34,503 bases of DNA from Actinomycetes bacterium (GCA_024227975.1 JAAETV010000213.1:1-34503); one strand, 5' to 3'; counted from the stretch's first letter, positions 1-8,436 are shown. Notes: a model not told the origin generated them from the sequence alone. Made by a program: numbers and translations.

Positions 1-792
1 GCCAATGTCACGAGGCTCGACCGGGTTGCTGATCAGGGTTTCGATAGCCGAAGTGAGAGTGTCAGCGAAGGCTTCAGCGTCGTGGTAGCGATCATCGGGA
101 TCGCGGCTCAGGCCCTGCTGAATCGTACCTATGACCCGAGCGGGTGCTGATGCTCCCGACTTGGTCAGCATGTCGGTGGGGTGCTCTCCGGGCTCGGGAT
201 GACGTCCCGACAGGAGGGCGCCCAGGATCAGGCACAGGCTGTAGACATCGGATCGTGGCGATGCCAGCTGGCCTTGCTTCAGCTCAGGAGCGGAGTATGC
301 CGGCACGCACCCCTCGGATCGCCGGGTCGCCATCCCGTAGACGGCAATCACCGGTTCAGTGGCGTCGGCCAACAGGATGCTCGAAGGCTTGAGATCGCTG
401 AGAATCAGTCCCCCCGCATGGGCCCCGGCCACTATCCGCGCAACACTGGCCGTGAGCTCGGCCGCCCGGTGCCAGGGCATGGGGCCGTGACGGAGCTGAT
501 CGTCGAGCGAGCCAGTCTTGTAGTACGGCATCAACAGGTATTGCTCACCTCGGGGGGTGGTACCGACCTCATAGATGGGAACGACCCCCGGCAATTCAGC
601 AAAACCGGTGAGTGCTCTCCGCCGCAAGTCGAACCTCTTTGGTACGAGCGGCTTCTGACTGGGATCCAGGATCTTGACCGCGACCAGACGATCGGGCCAA
701 GCCTGACGGGCTCGGAATACAGGAGCGCCTCCGGAATCGATGCGCTCAATCTCTCCTATTCCTTTGATTCCCAGTTCATCAGAGGGTGTCAT
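1..792 (-). CDS. Ser/Thr protein kinase-like protein, predicted pseudokinase (3' end beyond window)
   Basis: The reading frame opens at ATG 792-790 and runs off the left edge after 264 codons. The fold is a PknB-type kinase and is closely related to the kinase at 10912-12615: residues 1-153 align without a gap, including PYY..GSL..... HGP.PW. The ATP-binding lysine is kept (VAVK, K40), as are the catalytic-loop Asp and Lys (SDLK, D133/K135) and the APE motif (168-170). Three key residues are lost: the alpha-C glutamate is R57, the catalytic-loop Asn is S138, and DFG is replaced by V151-Y-G, removing the Mg-binding aspartate. The HRD histidine is leucine. I infer a pseudokinase, perhaps a scaffold or a partner of the active paralogue. 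Its start overlaps the stop of a small upstream ORF (ATGA). Any C-terminal membrane or sensor domain is outside the window. Confidence 0.85.
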   Translation of the reverse strand, partial: MTPSDELGIKGIGEIERIDSGGAPVFRARQAWPDRLVAVKILDPSQKPLVPKRFDLRRRALTGFAELPGVVPIYEVGTTPRGEQYLLMPYYKTGSLDDQLRHGPMPWHRAAELTASVARIVAGAHAGGLILSDLKPSSILLADATEPVIAVYGMATRRSEGCVPAYSAPELKQGQLASPRSDVYSLCLILGALLSGRHPEPGEHPTDMLTKSGASAPARVIGTIQQGLSRDPDDRYHDAEAFADTLTSAIETLISNPVEPRDIG

Positions 793-1061
793 CGGACCTT
801 CGTCCAGTTGCCGGCGATCGCCTCATCAGCCATGGCGCCGATGGTGCCACACACTGAGTCTTCGGTCTCTTCCACAGCTGGCTCCAAGTTAGCGGATCTC
901 CTCCTTTCTACCGAGGATTCCACCCGGAGTAGTGTCGCCCCGAGAACGGCTGGCACCAGGATGAAGCAACACCAATCATGTAATTGAATACAGCTACTTC
1001 GGGTTATAGCGCTTACCTTCCGTCGCTCAGGGACCTTGCTCGTGGCCGACTTGATGGCCAC
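789..1061 (-). CDS. Small putative membrane protein coupled to the pseudokinase
   Basis: This 90-codon frame ends in a TGA that overlaps the ATG of the pseudokinase gene (ATGA), which suggests translational coupling. It contains one hydrophobic stretch, about WCCFILVPAVLGATLL, followed by a charged, acidic C-terminal half. I do not recognise the family. The GTG at 1061 lies inside a strong inverted repeat, so the true start may be further in, and the first 25-30 codons are doubtful. It could also be a non-coding leader of the kinase gene. Confidence 0.35.
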   Translation of the reverse strand: MAIKSATSKVPERRKVSAITRSSCIQLHDWCCFILVPAVLGATLLRVESSVERRRSANLEPAVEETEDSVCGTIGAMADEAIAGNWTKVR

Positions 1062-1064
1062 GAG
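1039..1064. other. Perfect 9-bp inverted repeat
   Basis: CTCGTGGCC (1039-1047) and GGCCACGAG (1056-1064) are exact reverse complements separated by 8 nt. A further GCTCAG/CTGAGC pair (1025-1030 and 1065-1070) flanks them. It sits between the divergent pseudokinase unit and the GIY-YIG-like gene. There is no T-run on either side, so a terminator is not obvious. It could be an operator or an RNA hairpin. Confidence 0.5.
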
Positions 1065-1166
1065 CTGAGCTTGGCCCGTCGTCTCGACGAACTAGCGGCC
1101 AGCGACTAACACAAGGAGTGCCTGGTCACATCAGGCGAGTCCAGTGATCCGTTCGAGGGAGGACCC

Positions 1167-1556
1167 GTGAGCATCCGTCTGACGAAGCCGTGGACGGAGG
1201 TGGCCGACATCGATCCCGCCTCGGTTCCTGGCCAGCTTGGGGTGTTCCAGCTGGCAACCGCCGACCAGGAGGTCGTGTACATCGGCTATGCCGGTGGGCG
1301 TCAACCCTTCGGGCTTCGAAGCGCTCTGGCTGAGGCGGTGGAGACGGTTTCGGCATCCCTGGCGGCAACCCCGACCCTGGTTCGCTATGAGCTGACCCAT
1401 GGCTACTTGACCCGCTGGGAGGAGCTGATGATGATCCACGTCTTCGACCATGGTGATCCTCCACCCGGCAATAGCCCGCTGGACACCCCTCGAGGACGGA
1501 TCTTCCCCGGTCCGCCTGAACCCCCATTCCCATCGACGCCCACCTCGGGCACCTGA
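1167..1556 (+). CDS. Small GIY-YIG-like domain protein
   Basis: This is a 129-residue protein with a GTG start after a good Shine-Dalgarno (GGGAGGA, a few bases upstream). Residues 25-41 (GVFQLA...VYIGYAGG) resemble the two strands of a GIY-YIG fold, and a conserved-looking WEE (84-86) lies in the following helix region where the GIY-YIG glutamate would be. The C-terminal 30 residues are proline-rich and probably disordered. The function is unknown; a nuclease activity is not implied, because GIY is replaced by GVF. It ends 15 nt before the acyl-CoA dehydrogenase gene and is likely cotranscribed with it. Confidence 0.65.
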   Translation: MSIRLTKPWTEVADIDPASVPGQLGVFQLATADQEVVYIGYAGGRQPFGLRSALAEAVETVSASLAATPTLVRYELTHGYLTRWEELMMIHVFDHGDPPPGNSPLDTPRGRIFPGPPEPPFPSTPTSGT

Positions 1557-1571
1557 CAAGCGGAGGCCGTT

Positions 1572-2738
1572 GTGGATCTCACCCTCAGCGAAGAGCAACA
1601 ACTCATCGTCGACACCGTCCGGCGATTCGTCACCGAGGAGATCATCCCTCTCGAGGGTGATCTCGACCCCGATGCCGGTTCGTTGAAACCGGAGGACCAG
1701 GCCCGGCTGGAGGCCAAGGTCAAGGAGATCGGGTTCTACGGTCTCGACATACCGGCCGAGTTCGGAGGCCCCGGGCTCGACGTCACGACCAGAGCTCTGA
1801 TGGCGATAGAGATGAGCCAACATCGGGCCGGTCTCTACAACCCCTGCTACGGGACGTTCGGAGGAGCGGGCCTGGCCCAGCTCTACGAGGCGACTGAGGA
1901 CCAGAAGGAACGCTACCTGTACCCAACATTGCGGGGTGAGCTTCATGGTTGTTTCGCTCTGACGGAGCCATCAGGCGGCAGCGATCCGGCCCGAGCCATC
2001 CGGACCCGGGGCATGCAAGACGGCGAGGACTGGATCCTCAATGGCGCCAAGCTCTACATCAGTGGGGCCGACAAGGCCGACTATGCCCTCGTCTTTGCCC
2101 GTACCTCCGATGATCCCGGCCGCAATGGGGTCACGGCGTTCATCGTCGACACTGCCTCACCTGGGTTCTCGGTCCGTCGGGTGGTGCACACCTTGAGGTC
2201 GACCCACTATGCGACCGAGCTCCAGCTGGAGGATCTCCGCGTTCCGGCAGCCAATGTGTTGGGTGAAGTCAACCGGGGTTTCGCCATCGCCAACGATCGG
2301 CTGAGTCGCCAACGGATCCCATACGCCGCCGGCTGCCTTGGGGTGGCAATCAAGGCTCAAGCGATGGCCATCGAGTGGGCCAAGAGCCGCGAGGCCTTCG
2401 GCGGGCCACTGGCGGCCAAGCAGGCCGTGCAGTGGATGATCGTCGACAATGAGATCGACATCCGCCACGCTCGCTGGTGCATTCTCGAAGCGGCCCAGAA
2501 GGCGGATCGGGGGGAGCTGTTCCGAACCGAGGCTGCAATGGCCAAGCTGGTGGCGAGCGAGGGAGGGGGACGGGTCGTCGACCGGGCGATGCAGATCCAC
2601 GGCGGGGTCGGAATGACCAAAGACCTGCCCCTCGAGCGGTGGTATAGGGAGCTGAGGATACGGCGGGTTGGGGAGGGCCCGAGCGAAGTGCAGCGGCTGA
2701 TCATGGCCCGCGAACTGCTGGGTGGATCCTACAAATGA
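1572..2738 (+). CDS. Acyl-CoA dehydrogenase
   Basis: This is a 388-residue flavoprotein of the usual length for the family, with a GTG start preceded by GGAGG. The N-terminal helical domain (about 1-115) leads to FALTEPSGGSDP (the flavin/substrate loop of the beta domain, about 133-144). The C-terminal helical domain includes the signature IHGGVGMTKDLPLERWYRE. The catalytic base is expected at E368 in RRVGEGPSE, the position used by medium- and short-chain enzymes. It should oxidise an acyl-CoA to the 2,3-enoyl-CoA and pass electrons to ETF. Its stop overlaps the start of the CoA-transferase gene by 4 nt (ATGA), so both are likely one catabolic unit acting on the same acid. The substrate cannot be read from the sequence. 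Confidence 0.93.
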   Translation: MDLTLSEEQQLIVDTVRRFVTEEIIPLEGDLDPDAGSLKPEDQARLEAKVKEIGFYGLDIPAEFGGPGLDVTTRALMAIEMSQHRAGLYNPCYGTFGGAGLAQLYEATEDQKERYLYPTLRGELHGCFALTEPSGGSDPARAIRTRGMQDGEDWILNGAKLYISGADKADYALVFARTSDDPGRNGVTAFIVDTASPGFSVRRVVHTLRSTHYATELQLEDLRVPAANVLGEVNRGFAIANDRLSRQRIPYAAGCLGVAIKAQAMAIEWAKSREAFGGPLAAKQAVQWMIVDNEIDIRHARWCILEAAQKADRGELFRTEAAMAKLVASEGGGRVVDRAMQIHGGVGMTKDLPLERWYRELRIRRVGEGPSEVQRLIMARELLGGSYK

Positions 2739-3934
2739 CTGGGAGCTCGGTGGGCGGGGATCGGCCCCTGCCTCTGGATGGGGTGACCGTGCTCGACCTC
2801 GGTCAGATCTACCAGGGCCCCTACGCCGGGTTCATGTTGGCCATGGCTGGAGCCCGGGTCATCAAGGTCGAACAGCGAAGGGGTGAGCCCCTACGGGCCC
2901 GGGGTCCGTCATTGCCGTACGCCATGTTGAATTCGTCGAAGGAGACGGTCACGGTCGATCTCAAGCGACCCGAAGGGGTGACCCTGGTTCATCGGCTGGC
3001 GGCAAAGGCCGATGTGGTCCTGGTCAACTACGCCCCCGGGGTTCCCGAGCGGCTCGGGATCGGTTATGAGGATCTGCTGGAGGCCAATCAACGGCTGATC
3101 TACGCCCATGCCACTGGGTTCGGGCTCGAGGGGGCCGACAGCGCCATCCCCGCCATGGATGTCACGGTCCAGGCCCATGTCGGTGTCATGAGCGTCACCG
3201 GGTTTCCCGATCAGGGTCCGGTCAAGGCCGGGATCGCCTTCATCGACTTGCTCGGTGGGACCCATCTTTATGGGGCCATCACCACCGCTCTGTTCGAACG
3301 GGAGCGCACCGGGCGCGGCCGCTCGGTCGAAGTCGCCATGGCCGATGCCACCTACATGACCTTGTGCTCGAACCTCGGAAGCTGGTTTCAGACTGGTGAT
3401 GCCCCAAGGACGGGAAACAAGCACGCCGCCCTGGGGGTGGCTCCCTATGATGTCTACCGCTGTGTCGATGGTCATGTCGCCCTGATCGCGGTGAGCAACC
3501 GGCACTGGCGCTCGATACTGGAGGTGATCGGTCGTACCGACCTCATTGGTGAGGAGCGCCTGAAGCACAACAGCGACCGGGTGGCCAACATGGCCGAGGT
3601 CGATGGCCTGGTCGAGGCCTGGACCCAGACCCGACCTCGCGACGAGGTGGTGGCAGCCCTGCAGGCCTCCCATGTGCCAGTAGCGGCGGTCCGGGTGGTC
3701 GACGAGGTGGTTCGCGATGAGCGCCAACACCAGCGCCGTGCCCTCCAATGGGTCGACCATCCCGAGCTTGGCCGGGTACCCCTACCCCACAGTCCGATCC
3801 GGTGGCACGGCAGCGAGCTGCGCCCGTTGGAGCCGAGCCGCCCTATCGGGGCCGACAACGAGGCCGTATACGGCGAGCTGTTGGGTCTGAGTGCAGATGA
3901 GGTGGCCTCTCTGGTCAGCCGGGAGATCATCTGA
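2735..3934 (+). CDS. CaiB/BaiF family (class III) CoA-transferase
   Basis: This 399-residue protein belongs to the class III CoA-transferases, which move CoA between carboxylic acids. Visible motifs are the N-terminal PLDGVTVLDLGQIYQGPYA, the EQRRGEPLR loop, NYAPGVPERLGI, and the expected catalytic aspartate D171 in AFIDLLGGTHLYG, which forms the acyl-aspartyl anhydride. The ATG overlaps the preceding dehydrogenase stop (ATGA), indicating coupled translation. The likely role is to activate the acid that the dehydrogenase then oxidises. The next gene (amidase) converges, leaving 33 nt between stops. Confidence 0.92.
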   Translation: MTGSSVGGDRPLPLDGVTVLDLGQIYQGPYAGFMLAMAGARVIKVEQRRGEPLRARGPSLPYAMLNSSKETVTVDLKRPEGVTLVHRLAAKADVVLVNYAPGVPERLGIGYEDLLEANQRLIYAHATGFGLEGADSAIPAMDVTVQAHVGVMSVTGFPDQGPVKAGIAFIDLLGGTHLYGAITTALFERERTGRGRSVEVAMADATYMTLCSNLGSWFQTGDAPRTGNKHAALGVAPYDVYRCVDGHVALIAVSNRHWRSILEVIGRTDLIGEERLKHNSDRVANMAEVDGLVEAWTQTRPRDEVVAALQASHVPVAAVRVVDEVVRDERQHQRRALQWVDHPELGRVPLPHSPIRWHGSELRPLEPSRPIGADNEAVYGELLGLSADEVASLVSREII

Positions 3935-3967
3935 TCGGGTGGTCCCGGCTTGCTCCCGGTCGGGGTT

Positions 3968-5386
3968 CTACTCGGCGTGCAGCATGGCAATGCGGCGGCC
4001 GAGCGATGGCTCAGGCCAGCGCCAGCCCAACATGTCGAGGATCGCGCGACTGGCCCTGAGTACCAGGTCTTCGCGCAGATGGCTTGCTGCGATCTGCATG
4101 CCGACCGGGAGTCCATCGGACGAGACTCCGACGGGGATCGAGGCCGCCGGCTGACCGGTCAGGTTGAACGGGAGGGTGAACGGGACGGCATCGTTCCAGC
4201 GGTCGAAATCAGGACCGTGGTAGAGAACGTCGACCCGAGGAGCCGTCGCTGGCATGGTCGGTGTCAACAGGAGGTCATAGTCGAGGTGGACCCGTTTCAA
4301 TGTGGTCGCCAGCTTGGCCCGAGCGACGTAGGCACGGTCGATAGCTTCGACCCCCACGTCCAGCCCTTGTTCGGCCAAGGCCCGAAAGCCGGGGTCGAGC
4401 TCATCTCGTCGATCCGGGGAGATGGTTCGGAGGCGGCTGGCGAATCCAGCCATCCAATACTTCTCGAACTGGGGTCGGAGGGGCTCGATGAGCTCGTCCA
4501 ACTCGATGACGTCTATGCCAGCCAGACCCATACGGCTCAGGGTGGCCCGGCAGAGCCTGCTGACCTCGGCATCGACCGATGCGCCGCCCAGGGTTTCGGT
4601 GTAGGCGAACCGCAGCCCCTTGATCCCGTCGTTGAGGCCGACCGACCAATCCCGGGGGTCGTGGGGGATGGCATGCCAGTCACGCAGGTCGGGTCTCGAC
4701 ATGACGTTGAGCATCAGGGCCGCGTCTTCGACGCTCCGGGTCAATGGCCCGTTCGAAACCAGGGTGGCGTATGGTGAATTGATGGGGGCTTGAGGAACCC
4801 GGCCGAACGTCGGCTTGAGGCCGTAGAGGCCGCAGTAGCTGGCCGGAATGCGAATCGAGCCGCCACCGTCATTGCCGTGGGCTGTGGTTCCGATTCCGGC
4901 GGCCAGAGAGGCAGCGGCTCCCCCAGATGAACCTCCGGGGGTGTGTTCGAGGTTCCACGGGTTGTAGGTAGTCCCCGTCAGCGGTGAGTCAGTCGTGCCT
5001 TTCCAGCCAAACTCCGGGGTGGTGGTCTTGGCCAGGATCACGGCTCCGGCCTCCCTCAACCGAGCGACTGCTGGGGCGTCGACCAGCGCATTGAGTTGGG
5101 ATGAGGTGAGCGACCCCTCGCCGGTTGGGAGGCCGGCCATGGCCACATTGTCCTTGACCGTGACTGGGATTCCTTCCAAGGGTCGGGGATCCCCACGTTG
5201 GAATCGTTCGAGACTCTGGTGGGCGGCAGTCCTGGCTCGTTCTCGATCGACGGCGACGAAGGCGTTGAGTCGCACGCCCACTCTGGTGATCCTGGCCAGA
5301 TGGTCGTCGATGACCTCGACCGGCGAGAGTTCACCCCTTCGGTATTCGGCGGCCAGACCGCTGATGGTGTCGGGTGCGTCGATCAC
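3968..5386 (-). CDS. Amidase (amidase-signature family)
   Basis: This hydrolase of the Ser-cisSer-Lys family has 472 residues from the preferred start. I chose GTG 5386-5384 rather than the longer frame at 5437 because AAGGAGG lies immediately upstream and the family fold begins near this point. The triad is visible: K78 in VTVKDN, cis-Ser S153 in TPGGSSGG and nucleophile S177 in DGGGSIRIP. Such enzymes cleave carboxamides to acids plus ammonia; several act on aryl or acyl amides, but the GatA subunit is also in this family. There are no GatB or GatC genes nearby, so a catabolic amidase feeding the neighbouring CoA-transferase/dehydrogenase route is more likely. Confidence 0.9.
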   Translation of the reverse strand: MIDAPDTISGLAAEYRRGELSPVEVIDDHLARITRVGVRLNAFVAVDRERARTAAHQSLERFQRGDPRPLEGIPVTVKDNVAMAGLPTGEGSLTSSQLNALVDAPAVARLREAGAVILAKTTTPEFGWKGTTDSPLTGTTYNPWNLEHTPGGSSGGAAASLAAGIGTTAHGNDGGGSIRIPASYCGLYGLKPTFGRVPQAPINSPYATLVSNGPLTRSVEDAALMLNVMSRPDLRDWHAIPHDPRDWSVGLNDGIKGLRFAYTETLGGASVDAEVSRLCRATLSRMGLAGIDVIELDELIEPLRPQFEKYWMAGFASRLRTISPDRRDELDPGFRALAEQGLDVGVEAIDRAYVARAKLATTLKRVHLDYDLLLTPTMPATAPRVDVLYHGPDFDRWNDAVPFTLPFNLTGQPAASIPVGVSSDGLPVGMQIAASHLREDLVLRASRAILDMLGWRWPEPSLGRRIAMLHAE

Positions 5387-5578
5387 AGTCCTCCTTGCCA
5401 GCGGTGATGACCGCTGCGGTGCTCGTTGGCTCCACACATCGCTCGGCCCTGCAGGCCAAGCGACTACAGGCCGCCCTTGTCATTGTCCGCCATGGCCGAT
5501 GCTTGGCCAAGGACCTACTCGGCTACAGAAATAGCACGTCTGGCCCTCGTACGGCCACATCAATCTTGCCGGGACAGG

Positions 5579-6295
5579 TCATGGTGAGCGGGTAGCGGCC
5601 GGTCGGGGGCCGCTTGGTCGGTCGAGGCAGGCCCAATCCAAGTCGGCGGTGGATACCAGGCCCTGGGTCACCAGATACTCGATCAGGGTCTCCGAGGAGT
5701 TGACGAAGTTGATGTTCTGATCCCGAAGCTTGGCCCGGAGGCGTTGCAGGGTGTTGTCGACGGTCTTGTGGGAAACACCCCAGACCTCGGCGATCTCTCC
5801 GTGGGAGGGGATCGGGCCCAGACGTCCGGTGAGGCGACCCTGGGCCATGACGACGACGAAATCGAGCTCGCGTGGGGTGAGGATCGGACCGAAGGTCATG
5901 GTGTCGGCCCCCCCGATCCGGAACTGGGAGGTGTCGTCCCAGTCGGCTTGGCGCTGTTGGAGCTCGTATTCGATCATGTAGCGGGTCGGGCCAGCCGTGA
6001 TCGAGACCTCACCCCGTTCACCGAGGAGGAGGCTCGAATCCCCAGGCTGAAGGTCAAGCAGTGACCCATCGGATGAGGCCATGGTCAGGCGGAGACGAGA
6101 TCCGAGGTTCTCCAGCCACCAGGTCGACTGCCGCATCCTGAAGCGACCGGCGCGCCGATGAAGGTAGGAGTTCTCGTCAAGGGTGAGCTCAGCTTGGCGG
6201 CCGAAGGCCAGCTCGATGTCCGGGGTGTAGATCTCACCAACGAAGCACACGGTCAACCCAGGGGCTGGCGGTTGGTCACGTGGCTGGTCGCTCAT
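5579..6295 (-). CDS. FHA-domain protein with C-terminal helix-turn-helix
   Basis: This is a 238-residue protein. The N-terminal half looks like a forkhead-associated phosphothreonine-binding domain: G32-R33, the S43-x-x-H46 motif in NSYLHRR, and N63 in LENLGS. The C-terminal half (about 138-190) begins LTPRELDFVVVMAQG and contains PSHGEIAEVWGVSHKTVDNTLQRL, a LuxR/sigma-4-like helix-turn-helix. I infer a DNA-binding regulator controlled by Ser/Thr phosphorylation, so the kinases in this window are plausible upstream partners. Its ATG follows the stop of the upstream gene after 3 nt (TGACCTATG), indicating an operon. Confidence 0.8.
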   Translation of the reverse strand: MSDQPRDQPPAPGLTVCFVGEIYTPDIELAFGRQAELTLDENSYLHRRAGRFRMRQSTWWLENLGSRLRLTMASSDGSLLDLQPGDSSLLLGERGEVSITAGPTRYMIEYELQQRQADWDDTSQFRIGGADTMTFGPILTPRELDFVVVMAQGRLTGRLGPIPSHGEIAEVWGVSHKTVDNTLQRLRAKLRDQNINFVNSSETLIEYLVTQGLVSTADLDWACLDRPSGPRPAATRSP

Positions 6296-6298
6296 AGG

Positions 6299-7039
6299 TC
6301 AAGGATCCTCAGTTCCGAACATAGTCAATCGGCCCGGTTCACGGAACCGGAGTATTGGTAGCCGCCTCCGGGTTGGTCGAACTGGCCTGTTCAGGGGGTT
6401 GTGATCGACCACCTCGCTGAGGGCTCGCAGGCGGCGAGCAAGGGCCCGGTAGGGGGTACTGGCATGGTCTGGCTCATCTTCGGACGCAGGAAACTGGCCG
6501 ATCAGGACCACGTTTCGGCTGGCCACCAGGACCAGGGGATCAGGGCGGGGGAGTGTGGCTCGATCGTCGACAACCATGGCCCGGTCGAGGTCTACGACGA
6601 GACCAGAGATCGCCGGGCCACCCGTGATGATGGTAATGACGGCTCCTTCATCTGCTCCTTCGATGATCGTGGTCGACAGGAGGTGCCTCGGTTGGGTGAC
6701 GGTGTTTGCCCTGGCTACAGCCATGACTTCTTCTTCTGATCGAGCCCAGGAGGCCAGGAGGGACGTATCGACGGCAGCCACCGCCCTATCGAGGTCGATG
6801 GCAACACGGGCCCAGATCTCTGGCCCGACTTCATGAGTCAGGCCCGAGATCCTGCCAACCGCGGGCTCGGTTCGCCCATCTCTGCTTCTCGACTGGTCGT
6901 CGACATCGAGGCTGATGATCAGCCGGCGTTTCACGAAAGGCCAGGATCCAAGCCGAAGCCCAGCCACACTGCCCCTAGCTTGGGCCATCCGCAGGTGGTC
7001 TTCGAGATCGAGTCTGGCCTCATCGGCTGCTCCAGCCAT
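6299..7039 (-). CDS. Hypothetical protein upstream of FHA-HTH regulator
   Basis: I do not recognise this 246-residue protein. It begins with a charged, Ala/Arg-rich segment, followed by an alternating beta-rich region (LIISLDVDD, RVAIDLDRA, AVITIITGGPAI, GLVVDLDRAMVV, PLVLVASRNVVLIG) that suggests a mixed alpha/beta domain, and ends in an Arg/Pro-rich basic tail. No signal peptide or membrane segment is evident. GGGGAAG lies about 5 nt before the ATG. The stop is 3 nt from the start of the FHA-HTH gene, so the two are probably cotranslated and functionally linked. Confidence 0.7.
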   Translation of the reverse strand: MAGAADEARLDLEDHLRMAQARGSVAGLRLGSWPFVKRRLIISLDVDDQSRSRDGRTEPAVGRISGLTHEVGPEIWARVAIDLDRAVAAVDTSLLASWARSEEEVMAVARANTVTQPRHLLSTTIIEGADEGAVITIITGGPAISGLVVDLDRAMVVDDRATLPRPDPLVLVASRNVVLIGQFPASEDEPDHASTPYRALARRLRALSEVVDHNPLNRPVRPTRRRLPILRFREPGRLTMFGTEDP

Positions 7040-7118
7040 ACTTTCTTCCCCTTGGCATCCGACAGTGGGGCCGTCGGCCCGGTCGTCGGTCTCAACTCAG
7101 GGGAAGGTGCCTTCGACG

Positions 7119-8336
7119 CTACCGGTCCTTGGAGCCCAAGATGCCACGCTCGGCCAACCCGGCAAGTTGCTCCTCGTCATAGCCGAGGACGTCGCCAAAC
7201 ACCTCGGCATTGTGCTGGCCCAGGTTGGGCGTCATGAGATCGGGATCCATCACGGCATTCGAGAAGCGGATGGGGAATCCGGGGACGTGGAACGAGCCTG
7301 CCAGGGGATCGCTGATCTGACGGATTGCACCTCGCTCGACGAAGTAGGGGTGGTGGACGGCATCGGCCGGGTTGAGAACCGGCCCGCAAGGTACCCGATG
7401 GAATTCCAGCGTCGCCAGGACCTCGGCGTCGGTGTCGAAGCCCGCCATCCATGCCTCGATGATCTCGGTCAGCTGGTCCCGATTGTCGATTCGAGCCTGG
7501 TTGGTGGTGAAGCGCTCGTCCTCAGCCAGATCCGGGCGGTCCAGAGCCTTCCACAGGTTGGCCATCTGGTTCACTGTGCACAAAAGCACAATCCACCCCT
7601 GGGGCCCCCGAAACGACCCGGCCGGGGAGGCTGGTTGATAGTGGCGACCCTGGCGCATCGGCTTGAACTCGCCCTCGGTCAGCGAAGCGGCCTGCACCGA
7701 CTGCTCCTGGAAGTGGAACAGGGCATCGATCATAGACACATCGATATGTGCCCCCTGGCCGGTCCGTTCCCGGTTGTAGAGGGCGAACCCGATCCCGGCG
7801 AAGGCGTGCACTCCGGCGTTGGTGTCACCGACCCCGGCGCCCACGAACAAGGGCGGCCCGTCGGGTTCACCGGTCAGGTGCATCAGACCGGAATAGGCCT
7901 GGGCGATGAAGTCGAAGCTGCTTCGATTGGCCCATTCGCCGGTCTGACCGAATCCTGAGACTGAGGCCATGATGAGCCGAGGATTGATCTTGGAGAGATC
8001 GTCATAGGCCAGCCCCTTGCGGGCCATGACTCCCGGAGTGAAGTTCTCGACCACGACATCGACATGGGGAATCAGCTCGGTAACCAGGGCGATTCCCTCC
8101 TCGGTGGAAAGGTCGACCCCAATGCTCCGCTTCCCCCTGTTCTGTTGGATGAACGAGCCCGACCGTCGGTTCCGGCGCGGCCCCTGGGCTCGTATTGGAT
8201 CACCGAAGGGGGGCTGCTCGACCTTGATCACTTCGGCCCCGAGCTCCACCAGGAGACGGGTGGCGGCTGGACCGGCCAGGTACTGGGTGAAGTCGAGTAC
8301 TCGCACACCCTCCAGGTAGGAAACCTCATCGCTCAT
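7119..8336 (-). CDS. CaiB/BaiF family (class III) CoA-transferase
   Basis: This is a second class III CoA-transferase, 405 residues from ATG 8336-8334; an in-frame start four codons earlier at 8348 is also possible. It shows YLEGVRVLDFTQYLAGP, KVEQPPFGDPIRAQGP, ENFTPGVMARKGLAY and the catalytic aspartate D171 in GVGDTNAGVHAFAG. It resembles transferases or racemases acting on acyl-CoA, but the substrate cannot be assigned. A TAATGA element about 9-14 nt before ATG 8336 could be a -10 box of a leaderless transcript. It is divergent from the Rv2466c-like gene, sharing a short (about 100 nt) promoter region. Confidence 0.9.
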   Translation of the reverse strand: MSDEVSYLEGVRVLDFTQYLAGPAATRLLVELGAEVIKVEQPPFGDPIRAQGPRRNRRSGSFIQQNRGKRSIGVDLSTEEGIALVTELIPHVDVVVENFTPGVMARKGLAYDDLSKINPRLIMASVSGFGQTGEWANRSSFDFIAQAYSGLMHLTGEPDGPPLFVGAGVGDTNAGVHAFAGIGFALYNRERTGQGAHIDVSMIDALFHFQEQSVQAASLTEGEFKPMRQGRHYQPASPAGSFRGPQGWIVLLCTVNQMANLWKALDRPDLAEDERFTTNQARIDNRDQLTEIIEAWMAGFDTDAEVLATLEFHRVPCGPVLNPADAVHHPYFVERGAIRQISDPLAGSFHVPGFPIRFSNAVMDPDLMTPNLGQHNAEVFGDVLGYDEEQLAGLAERGILGSKDR

Positions 8337-8424
8337 GGGAGCGATCATTAGCGGATCGCGGGCCCTGAGTCCAGAATGTTGCGAACCGGGGGTGTCGGGT
8401 GCAACCTGATTGCTGTCGGTGGGT

Positions 8425-8430
8425 TAGCCT
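8425..8430 (+). promoter_or_regulatory. Candidate -10 box for leaderless transcription (TAGCCT)
   Basis: TAGCCT occupies -12 to -7 relative to the A of ATG 8437, and no Shine-Dalgarno precedes that ATG. The same hexamer sits at the same position before the GTG at 18986 and one base further before the ATG at 33667. Leaderless starts of this type are common in actinobacteria. No -35 element is apparent. Confidence 0.45.
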
Positions 8431-8436
8431 GCGGCC

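Noticed and set aside
181..987. 268-codon open frame on the plus strand over the pseudokinase
   Set aside because: It is antisense to a frame with clear kinase motifs and has no recognisable protein features.
3950..4777. Long plus-strand frame over the amidase gene
   Set aside because: The minus-strand frame carries the full amidase signature; the plus frame is an antisense artefact of high GC.
6915..7958. 347-codon plus-strand frame over the second CoA-transferase
   Set aside because: Antisense to a complete CaiB/BaiF protein with its catalytic Asp.
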